A DNA stretch of 64,000 nt. Origin: Desertimonas flava. Its GTDB lineage: Bacteria > Actinomycetota > Acidimicrobiia > Acidimicrobiales > Ilumatobacteraceae. The position numbers were made by a program, and so were the translations under genes. Below, one piece after another: positions 1-8,229 of the stretch. The stretch is from the NCBI RefSeq assembly GCF_003426815.1, contig NZ_QKYK01000024.1:25268-89267 (forward strand). The letters run 5' to 3'. Below the pieces are notes generated by a model. It worked only from the letters and a program-made list of their open reading frames with translations. It was not told the origin of the DNA and ran no database searches. Every line of letters starts with the position of its first letter. The stretch's first letter is position 1.

Positions 1-560
1 GAGCCGTCCGCACGGTGCTCGACCTGCGACGCGACGACGAACGGACCGAACGTCCGAGCGCGCTCGGCAACCTGCCGGTCTCGGTGGTGCACATCTCGAT
101 CTCCAGCGGCGCACCGGCCGACTTCACCGAGATCCCCGACCTCGACACCGTCTACCGCCAGATGGTGCGGTGCTCGGGTCCGGCGCTCGCGGCCGCCGTC
201 ACCGCTCTCGCCGAGCCCGAGGCCCTGCCGGCGATCGTGCATTGCACCGCCGGCAAGGACCGCACCGGTCTGGTCGTGGCCTTCGTGCTCGTCCTGCTCG
301 GCGTGGACGACGACACGGTCATCGCCGACTACTCGGCCAGCGCGAGCCTGCTCGGCCACGCCTTCGCCGACCGGCTCGCCGGCGTCGACGCCGAAGCCCT
401 CGAGCGCCTCGCTCCGCTGCTCGGATCGCCCCCCGAGCTCATCAGCGCCGTGCTCGCCGAGATTCGCGACACCCACGGTGACGTCGAGCGGTTCCTCGTG
501 CACCATGGCATGTCCGAAGACGTGCCCGGCAGGTTGCGCCGGGCTCTGGTCGAGCCGTGA
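1..560 (+). CDS. Tyrosine-protein phosphatase, Y_phosphatase3 type (5' end outside window)
   Basis: Cysteine phosphatase with the P-loop HCTAGKDRTG: nucleophile Cys at visible residue 77 and phosphate-binding Arg at 83, counting from the GTG at base 15. The frame is open through the window's first codons and reads AVRTVLDLR, matching the 'G-I-R-T-V-x-D-L-R' strand near the N-terminus of this family. The true start therefore lies upstream and base 15 is only an internal GTG. The stop overlaps the next gene's GTG (GTGA), so it is probably co-translated with a sugar ABC transporter. Role in the operon is unknown; dephosphorylation of a phospho-substrate or phosphoprotein is possible. Confidence 0.85.
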   Translation, partial: AVRTVLDLRRDDERTERPSALGNLPVSVVHISISSGAPADFTEIPDLDTVYRQMVRCSGPALAAAVTALAEPEALPAIVHCTAGKDRTGLVVAFVLVLLGVDDDTVIADYSASASLLGHAFADRLAGVDAEALERLAPLLGSPPELISAVLAEIRDTHGDVERFLVHHGMSEDVPGRLRRALVEP

Positions 561-1540
561 CGACGTTGGTGCTGGTGCCGGCGGTCCCGGTACCGGTTGC
601 CGACGACGGCGCGGTCCACGACTCCACGGCGCTCGCCCGTCGCCGGCCGATGGCCACACGGGTCGCCGCCTATGCCATTCCCTACCTCCTGCTCGCCCCG
701 GCCGCGCTGACCCTGGCGATCTGGACGTACCGTCCGTTGGCGTCGACGATCGGTCTGTCGTTCCACGACTGGAACCTGCTGCCGACGACACCGAAGGAAT
801 GGGTGGGGACGCGGAACTACGCCGAGATCCTGCGCCTCCCCGAACTGCGCAGGTCGCTCGGCATCACCGGCTGGATGATGCTGGGCCTGGTGCCGTTCAC
901 CCTGGTGATCCCCACCGTCGTCGCCCTCGTCACCCACCGGATGGGCACGCGTTCGCGCAACCTCTACCGGGCCGCGCTGTTCGTGCCGGTGCTCATCACG
1001 CCGGTGGTCGCGGCGGCCGTGTGGCGCTGGCTGCTCAGCACGTCGGGCGGGGTGTACCAGCAGCCCCTCGAGTGGCTCGGTCGCGACCCGGTCAACTGGT
1101 TCCGAGACGCCCGCCCCGCTCTCGTCGCCGTCGTCCTGGTCGCCGGCTGGAAGATGCTTGGTTTCGCCACGTTGATGGTGTCGGCCGGGGTCTCCAGCAT
1201 CGATCCGTCCTACCAGGAAGCGGCCTCGATCGACGGCGCATCCGACCGCCGCATCCGCTGGCGGGTCACGCTGCCGCTGCTCTCACCGACGCTCACGTTC
1301 ATGGGCCTGATGACGGTACTGCTCACGGCACAGTGGCTGTTCCCCTTGATCCAGCTCCTCACCCAGGGCGGCCCCGCCGGTGCCACCACCAACGTCTACT
1401 ACCTGCTCTACACGATGGGGTTCACGAGCTTCGATGCCGGCCGCTCGTCGGCCGCCGGCGTGCTGTTCTTCGCGGCGTTCGGGATCCTCGCCGTCGGGTG
1501 CTTGAAGCTGATGGACAAGCTCAGCTTCTACGACGACTGA
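557..1540 (+). CDS. Sugar ABC transporter permease, MalF/UgpA type
   Basis: Integral membrane subunit of a carbohydrate uptake ABC transporter (CUT1 class). The roughly 40-residue N-terminal cytoplasmic arm is followed by about six hydrophobic segments. The cytoplasmic EAA coupling loop is EAASIDGASDRR near residue 220, followed by WRVTLPLLSPT, the usual binding-protein-dependent permease signature. The motif GLSFHDWNLL near residue 70 is typical of UgpA/MalF-type proteins. GTG start overlaps the phosphatase stop by four bases. It pairs with the permease that begins 52 bases downstream. Substrate cannot be read from sequence: glycerol-3-phosphate and disaccharides are both possible. Confidence 0.9.
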   Translation: MTTLVLVPAVPVPVADDGAVHDSTALARRRPMATRVAAYAIPYLLLAPAALTLAIWTYRPLASTIGLSFHDWNLLPTTPKEWVGTRNYAEILRLPELRRSLGITGWMMLGLVPFTLVIPTVVALVTHRMGTRSRNLYRAALFVPVLITPVVAAAVWRWLLSTSGGVYQQPLEWLGRDPVNWFRDARPALVAVVLVAGWKMLGFATLMVSAGVSSIDPSYQEAASIDGASDRRIRWRVTLPLLSPTLTFMGLMTVLLTAQWLFPLIQLLTQGGPAGATTNVYYLLYTMGFTSFDAGRSSAAGVLFFAAFGILAVGCLKLMDKLSFYDD

Positions 1541-1592
1541 TGTTTCGACCGGTCCCCCTCCCGCTCGAATCCGACCGACAGGACTCGTTGAC

Positions 1593-2483
1593 ATGACTGC
1601 GACACTCACCCTCGTCGACGCCGCCACGGCGCTCGACACCTACCCGGATGCGCCGACGCAACCGTCGGCGCCGCCTCGCCGGCACCGGCGCTGGCGGGTC
1701 CACGTGGTGATGACGGCGATCGCCGTGTTCAGCTGCTTCCCCGTCTACTGGATGCTCGTCACCGCGCTCCGCGAGCCGGGCCACGAGTACGACCAGACCC
1801 CGATCCCGTGGCCGCCGTCGCTGGACAGCCTGCGGTACGTGTTCGACACGCTGCCGGTGTGGCGGATGCTCGGCAACACGATGGTGTTCGCCGTCGCCGT
1901 GACCGCGGCCCAGCTGTTCACCAGCCTCCTCGCTGCCTATGCGTTCGCGCGCTGGGAGTTCTTCGGCAAGAACCTGCTGTTCGCCGCGTTCCTGGCGACA
2001 TGGCTCGTGCCGTTCCAGGTGACGATGATCCCCAACTACGTGTTGCTCTCCGAACGGCATTGGCTGGACTCGCTCGCCGGGATCGTCGTGCCGCAACTCG
2101 CCGGCGCCTACGGAGTGCTGATGCTGCGCCAGCACATGAAGGGCTTCCCCACCGAGATCCTCGACGCCGCGCGCTTGGACGGCAAGGGTCCACTGACCAC
2201 GCTCTGGCGCGTGATCGTGCCCAACATCCAGGGTCCGCTCACCGCCCTCGGGCTGCTGCTCTTCGTGACGGCGTGGAACGACTACCTGTGGCCGATGCTG
2301 GTGTTCCGCAACGCCGACTCGGTGATCCAAGTCGGTGTGCAGTCGCTCATCGCGTCGGAGGGCTCGAACAACTGGGGCGCCGTGATGGCGGCGTCCGCCC
2401 TGGCGTGCATACCGCTGCTCGTGCTGTTCGTCGTCCTGCAACGGCGCCTGATCGACGCCTTCGTGCGCTCCGGACTGAAGTAG
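1593..2483 (+). CDS. Sugar ABC transporter permease, MalG/UgpE type
   Basis: Second permease of the CUT1 transporter, 296 aa. After a 35-residue cytoplasmic arm there are about six membrane segments. The EAA loop reads EILDAARLDGKGPL, followed by WRVIVPNIQGPL, and the late segment holds TAWNDYLWPML, a hallmark of MalG-like permeases. ATG start with AGGA a little upstream. It ends three bases before the convergent glutathione peroxidase stop, so the operon ends here. No binding protein or ATPase follows; they should lie left of the window. Confidence 0.9.
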   Translation: MTATLTLVDAATALDTYPDAPTQPSAPPRRHRRWRVHVVMTAIAVFSCFPVYWMLVTALREPGHEYDQTPIPWPPSLDSLRYVFDTLPVWRMLGNTMVFAVAVTAAQLFTSLLAAYAFARWEFFGKNLLFAAFLATWLVPFQVTMIPNYVLLSERHWLDSLAGIVVPQLAGAYGVLMLRQHMKGFPTEILDAARLDGKGPLTTLWRVIVPNIQGPLTALGLLLFVTAWNDYLWPMLVFRNADSVIQVGVQSLIASEGSNNWGAVMAASALACIPLLVLFVVLQRRLIDAFVRSGLK

Positions 2484-2486
2484 CGA

Positions 2487-3047
2487 TCAGCCGGCGACCT
2501 GGCCGTCGTCGAGCTCGGACGCGAGGGCGGCGACGAGCGCCGGGTCGTCGGGGGTGACCGTCGGGGCGAAGCGGCCGACCACCCGGCCGTCCCGGCTGAC
2601 GAGGAACTTCTCGAAGTTCCAGAGCACGTCGGGGTCCTCGGTCGGGGTCATGCCGAAGCCACGGAGACGATCACGGAACGCCTCCTTGTCCCCGGTCGCC
2701 GACGGCGCCTGCGCCGTGAGCTCGCGGTACAGCGGGTGCTGGTCCTCGCCCACGACGCTGATCTTCGAGAACAGCGGGAAATCCACCGAGTAGTTGGTGG
2801 CGCAGAAGTCGGCGATCTCGGTGTTGGTGCCCGGCTCCTGGCCGCCGAAGTTGTTGGCGGGGAACCCGAGGACCGCGAATCCGCGGTCGCGGTACTCGCT
2901 GTACAGGGCTTCCAGCGCCTCGTACTGCGGGGTGAGCCCGCACTTCGAGGCGACGTTGACGACGAGCAGCACGTCGCCGGCGTAGTCGCCGAGCGTGGTC
3001 GCCTCACCGTTGATCGTCTCGACGGGGATCTCCTGCAGCGCGGTCAT
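2487..3047 (-). CDS. Glutathione peroxidase family thiol peroxidase
   Basis: Reduces hydroperoxides, in bacteria usually with thioredoxin rather than glutathione. The catalytic tetrad is visible: Cys in NVASKCGLTP, Gln in NNFGGQEPG, and Trp-Asn in LWNFEKF. The peroxidatic residue is Cys, not selenocysteine. 186 aa, normal for the family. The ATG at 3047 was chosen over an upstream frame extension because GGAG sits five bases before it and the family starts with this segment (MTALQEIPVETINGE). Stands alone on the minus strand between two transporter operons. Confidence 0.93.
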   Translation of the reverse strand: MTALQEIPVETINGEATTLGDYAGDVLLVVNVASKCGLTPQYEALEALYSEYRDRGFAVLGFPANNFGGQEPGTNTEIADFCATNYSVDFPLFSKISVVGEDQHPLYRELTAQAPSATGDKEAFRDRLRGFGMTPTEDPDVLWNFEKFLVSRDGRVVGRFAPTVTPDDPALVAALASELDDGQVAG

Positions 3048-3144
3048 ACGGTCTCCAGATCGTGATGTCGTCGGCGGCCAGTCCGCCGATGCTCGACGGG
3101 GCCAACCGCCGGACACCATCGGGCATTCCCGAGCGTCCTGAACT

Positions 3145-3168
3145 CTTTTGTTCGATCCCTTTACAAAG
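3145..3168. promoter_or_regulatory. Candidate operator (inverted repeat) of the xylose operon
   Basis: The imperfect inverted repeat CTTTTGT-N11-ACAAAG is AT-rich in a GC-rich background and overlaps the -35 box of the only good promoter candidate upstream of the xylose operon. ROK-family xylose repressors bind A/T-rich palindromes of this general look, and a ROK gene is in the same operon. The link is inference from position and symmetry. Confidence 0.45.
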
Positions 3169-3188
3169 CCGCCGGCGAAGAGTAAGAA
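3160..3188 (+). promoter_or_regulatory. Candidate promoter of the xylose operon
   Basis: TTTACA (-35, five of six consensus bases), 17-base spacer, TAAGAA (weak -10, three of six). It would give a leader of about 150 bases before the GTG of the binding protein. Overlap of the -35 with the inverted repeat fits repression by the ROK regulator. The rest of 3048-3346 shows no gene. Confidence 0.4.
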
Positions 3189-3346
3189 ATGGGCCGCAGG
3201 CGCCGGAGCCCGATCGCAACGCTCCGCAACTGCCCCGTGGGGGAGTCACGGGGGCGGACGGGCGGAACGACGCGTTCCGGTGCCGGCACAGCAAGTCAAG
3301 GCATCACCAACGCCCGGCCAGGGGCTGGGCAACACAGGGGGTACAC

Positions 3347-4570
3347 GTGAGAAGGTCCACTCGTCTCGCATCGCTGATCGCCGTCGGGGGCCTCGGCCTG
3401 CTCGCGGCGTCCAGCGGCATCGCCAGCGCCACGACGGCGCCTCCCGGCACCGACGGCGCGTCGGCACCGGCTGGGCCCGCCCGCATCGGCGTCATCCTGC
3501 CCGACACCCAGAGCTCGGACCGGTGGGAGACCGCCGACCGGCCGTTCCTGGCCGAGGCATTCGAGGCGGCCGGCGTCGACTACGACATCCAGAACGCCGA
3601 GGGCGACGCCGCCAACATGGCCACCATCGCCGACCAGATGATCGCCAACGGGGCCACCGTGCTGATGATCGTCAACCTCGACAGCGAGTCGGGTGCGCAG
3701 ATCCAGCAGAAGGCCGCCGACGCGGGCATCCCGACGATCGACTACGACCGCCTCACGCTGAACGGCTCGGCCTCGGTGTACGTGTCGTTCGACAACGTGC
3801 AGGTCGGCGTGCTCCAGGGTGAGGGACTCGTCAAGTGCCTCGAGGACCGCGGGGCGGAGAACCCGGCGATCGCCGTGCTCAACGGCTCGCCCACCGACAA
3901 CAACGCCACGCTGTTCGCCGAGGGCTACAACTCGGTGCTCCAGCCCCTCTTCGACGACGGCACGTTCACGCTGGTCGACGACCAATCGGTCCCCGACTGG
4001 AACAACGAGCAGGGCGGCCAGATCTTCGAGCAGATGCTCGCCGGCGCCAACGGCGAGATCGACGGTGTCCTGGCGGCCAACGACGGTCTCGGCGGCGCCG
4101 TGATTACGGTGCTCCAGGCCAACAACCTGCAGGTCCCCGTGACCGGGCAGGACGCCACCGTCGAGGGCCTGCGCTACATCCTCCAGGGTGACCAGTGCAT
4201 GACCGTGTACAAGGCCGTTCGCACCGAGGCCCAGGCCGCCGCCGCAGCTGCGATCGCCCTGGCCAACGGCGAGGAGCCCGAGACGACCGGCACCGTGACC
4301 GACACCGAGTCGGGCCGCGAGGTCCCCGCGGTCCTCGCCACGCCGGTGCCGATCTACGCCGAGAACGTCAACGACGTCGTCGCCGACGGCTACCAGACCT
4401 GGGCCGACGTGTGCACCGGGCTCGAGGACCTGTGCGAAGAGTACGGCGTGGTCGACCCGGGCATGGGCGGTGGGTCCGAGGCTGCCGGCACCGACATGGC
4501 CGGCACCGACATGGCCGGCACCGAGGCGGCCGGCACCGACATGGCGACCGCCACCACCGCAGGCGGCTGA
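3347..4570 (+). CDS. Xylose/ribose-type ABC transporter substrate-binding protein
   Basis: Periplasmic-binding-protein-like I fold protein that captures a pentose for the membrane complex. The GTG at 3347 was chosen because GGGGG lies just upstream and translation gives a clean signal peptide (RRSTRLASLIAVGG..., cleavage near residue 28). The mature part opens with RIGVILPDTQSSDRW and contains NLDSESGAQIQQKAADAGIP and VLAANDGLGGAVI, typical of XylF/RbsB proteins. The C-terminus is an unusual low-complexity tail built from repeats of AGTDM. The operon includes xylA and a ROK regulator, so xylose is the likely ligand. Confidence 0.88.
   Translation: MRRSTRLASLIAVGGLGLLAASSGIASATTAPPGTDGASAPAGPARIGVILPDTQSSDRWETADRPFLAEAFEAAGVDYDIQNAEGDAANMATIADQMIANGATVLMIVNLDSESGAQIQQKAADAGIPTIDYDRLTLNGSASVYVSFDNVQVGVLQGEGLVKCLEDRGAENPAIAVLNGSPTDNNATLFAEGYNSVLQPLFDDGTFTLVDDQSVPDWNNEQGGQIFEQMLAGANGEIDGVLAANDGLGGAVITVLQANNLQVPVTGQDATVEGLRYILQGDQCMTVYKAVRTEAQAAAAAAIALANGEEPETTGTVTDTESGREVPAVLATPVPIYAENVNDVVADGYQTWADVCTGLEDLCEEYGVVDPGMGGGSEAAGTDMAGTDMAGTEAAGTDMATATTAGG
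4484..4543 (+). repeat. Four tandem 15-base units encoding AGTDM/AGTEA
   Basis: GCCGGCACCGACATG occurs at 4484, 4499 and 4529, with a variant (GAGGCG ending) at 4514. Units are in frame and encode the C-terminal tail of the binding protein. Copy number could vary by slippage without a frameshift. Confidence 0.95.
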
Positions 4571-4674
4571 GCCGCCACGATCACCACGACGGGCGCCGGC
4601 GAGCCGGTGCATGGACCACTCACCGGCGCCCGTCGATCGTTCCTGCCCACCGCTTCGAAGGATTGCCGACGGCC

Positions 4675-5472
4675 GTGACCACGACCACCCTCGACCCCAC
4701 GCCCCAGCCTGCGTCCGCCGATCCGAGCGAGCCGATCCTCGAGCTCCGCGGCGTCAACAAGAGCTTCGGCGCCGTCCACGTGCTGCACGACGTCGACTTC
4801 ACCGTGCACCGCGGCGCCGTCACCGCGCTGGTCGGCGACAACGGCGCCGGCAAGAGCACGCTCATCAAGTGCATCACCGGCATCTACGGCATCGACTCCG
4901 GCGACGTGTTCTTCGAGGGCCAACCGGTCGCCATCCACACCCCGCGCGATGCGGCCGCTCTCGGCATCGAGGTCGTGTACCAGGACCTCGCCCTGTGCGA
5001 CAACCTCGACATCGTGCAGAACATGTTCCTCGGCCGCGAGAGCCGCCGCTTCGGCACGCTCGACGAGGCGTCGATGGAGCTCCTGGCCCGCCAGGTCCTC
5101 GCCAGCCTCTCGGTGCGCACGGTCAAGAGCGTGCGCCAGTCGGTCGGCAGCCTGTCGGGCGGCCAGCGTCAGACCGTGGCGATCGCCAAGGCCGTGCTGT
5201 GGAACTCCAAGGTCGTCCTCCTCGACGAGCCGACGGCCGCGCTCGGCGTGGCCCAGACCCGCCAGGTCCTCGACCTCGTCCGGCGCCTCGCCGACAACGG
5301 GCTCGGCGTCGTGCTGATCAGCCACAACATGCTCGACGTGCTCGAGGTCGCCGACGACATCTGCGCCCTCTACCTCGGCCGGGTCGCCGACCACGTGCCG
5401 CGCCGCGACGTCAACCAGTCGCAGCTGGTCGAGCTGATGACCACAGGCAGCGCATCGGCGGTCGGCAAGTGA
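4675..5472 (+). CDS. Sugar ABC transporter ATPase, single nucleotide-binding domain
   Basis: Energises pentose uptake. 265 aa with one complete NBD: Walker A GDNGAGKST near residue 60, Q-loop in VVYQDLALCDN, signature SLSGGQRQ, Walker B VVLLDEPTAAL, and switch His in VLISHN. Xylose ATPases such as XylG usually carry two tandem NBDs (about 510 aa). This is the short FrcA-like form and would work as a homodimer. The start is a GTG preceded by GAAGGA at a long spacing, so its exact position is less certain. The stop overlaps the permease start (GTGA). Confidence 0.88.
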   Translation: MTTTTLDPTPQPASADPSEPILELRGVNKSFGAVHVLHDVDFTVHRGAVTALVGDNGAGKSTLIKCITGIYGIDSGDVFFEGQPVAIHTPRDAAALGIEVVYQDLALCDNLDIVQNMFLGRESRRFGTLDEASMELLARQVLASLSVRTVKSVRQSVGSLSGGQRQTVAIAKAVLWNSKVVLLDEPTAALGVAQTRQVLDLVRRLADNGLGVVLISHNMLDVLEVADDICALYLGRVADHVPRRDVNQSQLVELMTTGSASAVGK

Positions 5473-6950
5473 CCACCGAGCTCCTCCCCAACCCCGAGGC
5501 GAGTGACCCCGGGACGCCGGTCGAGTCCACCGGTTCGGTGGCCGTCTCCGACTTCGGCAACGACGCCGGCCCCACCACGGTCGGCGACGCCGTGCGCGAC
5601 TACATCGGCAAGGTTCGCGGCGGCGAGCCCGGCGTGCTGCCGGCGCTCGGCGGCCTGCTCCTGTTGTGCCTGATCTTCACGCTCACCAAGTCGACGTTCC
5701 TCACCGACTTCAACATCGCCAACCTGCTCCAGCAGGCGACGTGGCTGATCATCCTCGCCATGGGGGTGACGTTCGTGCTGCTGATCGGCGAGATCGACCT
5801 CGCCGCCGGGGCGACGATGGGCGTCACCGGCGCTGTGATCTACCTCCGCGTCAACGATGGGATGCCCGGCGCGGCGACGGCGATCGCCTGCGGGATCATC
5901 GGCCTCGGCCTCGCCGCCGCGGTCGCCCGGCTGTCGAGGCAGCGCCTCGGCGCCAACGGCGGCATCGGTGCCGGCGTCGTCGTCGGGCTCGGCGCCGGCG
6001 TCCTGCTCGCCGTGGTGGCACCGAACACCACGCTCGCGGTGTTGTTCGGGATGATCGTCGGCATCGCCATGGGAACGTTCACCGGTCTGCTGGTCTCCAA
6101 GGTCGGGATCCCGAGCTTCGTCGTGACGCTGGCGCTGTTCCTCGGCTGGCAGGGGCTGCTGCTCAAGATCGCCAAGCAAGGCGGGACGATCCGCGTGCAG
6201 GACAAGTTCCTCCAGACGATCGGGACCACCTCGATGCCGCCAGCGCTCGGGTGGGTGTTGTTCGCCGTGGTCATCGGCGGGTACGTGGTCATGTCCACGG
6301 CCACGCGGCGCGGCCGAGTGGCCAAGGGCGTGAGCGCGCAACCGCTGTCGGTCATCGCGGGCAAGGCGATCGCCATCGGCGCCGTCTGGGCGTTCGCCAC
6401 CTGGCGGCTCAATCAGAACCGGGCCACCCGCAACGCCACCAAGCCCATCGAGGGCGTGCCGTGGGTCGTGCCCCTCGTCCTCGCCCTCGCCGTGATCCTC
6501 ACGTTCGTTCTCGCCCGCACGGCGTGGGGACGGCACCTCTACGCCGTCGGTGGCAACGCCGAGGCGGCGCGCCGCGCTGGCATCAACGTCGGGCGCATCC
6601 GCCTCACGGCGTTCGCGCTCGTCGGCTTCATGGCCACGATCGCCGGACTGCTCTACGGGTCGCGCGTCGGCTCGATCACGCCGCAGACCGGTGCCGGCAC
6701 CGAACTCCTGCAGGCGGTCGGCGCCGCCGTGGTGGGCGGCGTCAGCCTGTTCGGCGGCCGTGGCAAGATCGTCTATCCCATCGTCGGCGGTCTCGTCCTC
6801 GCCGTGATCAACAACGGCCTCGGCCTCTACACCAAGATCCTCGGCACCGACGTCGATGCCGGCTTCAAGAACATGGTGGCCGCCGCAGTCCTCCTCCTCG
6901 CCGGCAGCTTCGACGCACTCAGCCGGCGCAGCGCTCGTGCTGCGGGCTGA
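5469..6950 (+). CDS. Pentose ABC transporter permease, XylH/RbsC type
   Basis: Membrane channel of the pentose transporter, 493 aa, about 100 longer than E. coli XylH. A 55-residue polar N-terminus precedes the first membrane segment (residues about 58-75). Family landmarks are LIGEIDLAAGATMG, GTFTGLLVSKVGIPSFVVTLA and the C-terminal YAVGGNAEAARRAGI followed by ALVGFMATIAGLLY. The extra length lies in the N-terminus and in a central hydrophobic insert. GTG start shares four bases with the ATPase stop, and its 3' end overlaps the ROK gene by 14 bases. Confidence 0.9.
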   Translation: MTTELLPNPEASDPGTPVESTGSVAVSDFGNDAGPTTVGDAVRDYIGKVRGGEPGVLPALGGLLLLCLIFTLTKSTFLTDFNIANLLQQATWLIILAMGVTFVLLIGEIDLAAGATMGVTGAVIYLRVNDGMPGAATAIACGIIGLGLAAAVARLSRQRLGANGGIGAGVVVGLGAGVLLAVVAPNTTLAVLFGMIVGIAMGTFTGLLVSKVGIPSFVVTLALFLGWQGLLLKIAKQGGTIRVQDKFLQTIGTTSMPPALGWVLFAVVIGGYVVMSTATRRGRVAKGVSAQPLSVIAGKAIAIGAVWAFATWRLNQNRATRNATKPIEGVPWVVPLVLALAVILTFVLARTAWGRHLYAVGGNAEAARRAGINVGRIRLTAFALVGFMATIAGLLYGSRVGSITPQTGAGTELLQAVGAAVVGGVSLFGGRGKIVYPIVGGLVLAVINNGLGLYTKILGTDVDAGFKNMVAAAVLLLAGSFDALSRRSARAAG

Positions 6951-8229
6951 TCGGCTCCGCCCTGCCGGTCCGGCCGATCAGGGCGCGGTCCGCCGCCACA
7001 ACCTCGCCCTCGTGCTGCGTCTGCTGTCGGAACTCGGTCCCCAGTCCCGAGCCGCCGTCGCCAGCCAGACCGGCCTCACGCGCAGCACGACCTCGACGCT
7101 CGTCAGCGACCTCATCGAGCGTGGCTTGGTCCGCGAGCTCGGCGTCAACGCCGGCCAGCGCGTCGGCCGGCCGGCGACGCTGCTCGAGCTCGACGGCACC
7201 GGCCTCGCCGCCATCGGGATGGAGCTCAACGTCGGCGCGCTCACGACGACGGTCGTCGATCTCGGCGGCCGGGTCCTGCTCGAACGGCGCCGCCCGCTGC
7301 ACAGCGCCGAGCGGCCGCTCGAGGAGGTGATCGGCGAGGTGCTCTGCGAGATCGCCGACGCCCGCAGCAAGATCGGCGACGACATCGACATCCTCGGCCT
7401 CGGCCTCGCCGTCGCCGGCCTGGTCGACTCCCGGACCGGCGTCGTCCACGTGGCCCCCAACCTCGGTTGGCACGACGAGCCGTTCGGCGAGCAGCTCCAC
7501 GAGGCCCTGGCCACGACCGACCTCCACGAGGTGCCGATCGTGATCGACAACGAGGCCAACTTCGGTGCCCTCGCCGAACACGCCTGGGGACGCGCTGACG
7601 GCGTCGACGACTTCGTGTACGTGCTCGCCGAGCACGGCGTGGGCGGCGGGGTGTTCTCCGGCGGCCACCTGGTGAGTGGCGCCAACGGCTACGCCGGCGA
7701 GGTCGGCCACATGACGCTCGTGCGTGGCGGTGACCGCTGCGGCTGCGGCTCGCGCGGCTGTTGGGAGACCCTCATCGGGCTGCCGGCGATGCTGCGCGCC
7801 GCCGTGCCCGACGTCGCCGAGGCGCTGATCGCCGACGACCTGGTGAGCCCCGAAGAGAAGGTCGCCGTCGTCGTCGAGCGGGCCCGGCGCGGCGACCGCA
7901 TCGCCGTCGGCGCGCTGGACGAGCTCGGCGAGTGGTTCGGCATCGGTGTCGGCAACCTCGTCGACGTCTTCAATCCCCGACTCGTCGTGATCGCCGGTGC
8001 CCTCGCCGAGGTCGCCGAGTGGATCGTCCCTGCGGCGATGCGGGTCCTCGCCCGCGGCACGGTGGCCGCCGGCGCCGCCGGGTGCGTCATCCACACCTCG
8101 TCGCTGGGCCACCGCGCGGCCTCGATCGGCGCCGCGCTCGGCTGCATCCAGCGGGTCCACGCCGATCCCACCGTCGTCCGTCGTGACGACGCCGTCCATC
8201 AGAACACCACGTCAGGAGCCACCCGATGA
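6937..8229 (+). CDS. ROK-family transcriptional regulator (XylR-like)
   Basis: Probable repressor of this operon. The N-terminal winged helix-turn-helix (residues about 14-75: [16 protein letters not shown], then [21 protein letters not shown]) is followed by a ROK sugar-kinase-like domain with a phosphate motif ([17 protein letters not shown]), a sugar-binding ENEAN-type loop ([17 protein letters not shown]) and the zinc-binding [11 protein letters not shown]. 430 aa, normal for ROK repressors. The GTG chosen lacks an obvious ribosome site, but the frame before it is the permease's C-terminus. The stop overlaps the xylA start (ATGA). Xylose is the likely inducer, by context. Confidence 0.88.
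   Translation: MLRADRLRPAGPADQGAVRRHNLALVLRLLSELGPQSRAAVASQTGLTRSTTSTLVSDLIERGLVRELGVNAGQRVGRPATLLELDGTGLAAIGMELNVGALTTTVVDLGGRVLLERRRPLHSAERPLEEVIGEVLCEIADARSKIGDDIDILGLGLAVAGLVDSRTGVVHVAPNLGWHDEPFGEQLHEALATTDLHEVPIVIDNEANFGALAEHAWGRADGVDDFVYVLAEHGVGGGVFSGGHLVSGANGYAGEVGHMTLVRGGDRCGCGSRGCWETLIGLPAMLRAAVPDVAEALIADDLVSPEEKVAVVVERARRGDRIAVGALDELGEWFGIGVGNLVDVFNPRLVVIAGALAEVAEWIVPAAMRVLARGTVAAGAAGCVIHTSSLGHRAASIGAALGCIQRVHADPTVVRRDDAVHQNTTSGATR

Noticed and set aside
478..1596. 372-codon plus-strand frame overlapping both the phosphatase and permease
   Set aside because: Arg/Pro/His-rich translation with no motifs; the permease frame carries the EAA loop and membrane segments.
3145..3170. GTTCGATCCC resembling a tRNA T-loop
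   Set aside because: Flanking bases cannot form a T stem, and no anticodon or acceptor arms are nearby; better explained as a dyad operator.
4484..4543. Possible CRISPR-like repeats
   Set aside because: Units are contiguous, 15 bases, in frame and code for a protein tail; there are no spacers.
3296..4612. 438-codon open frame on the minus strand opposite the sugar-binding protein
   Set aside because: Low-complexity His/Gly/Val/Asp composition mirrors the high-GC third-position bias of the plus-strand gene, which has a signal peptide and family motifs.
6919..8199. 426-codon minus-strand frame opposite the ROK gene
   Set aside because: Antisense shadow; the plus strand has wHTH, ROK and CGCG motifs.
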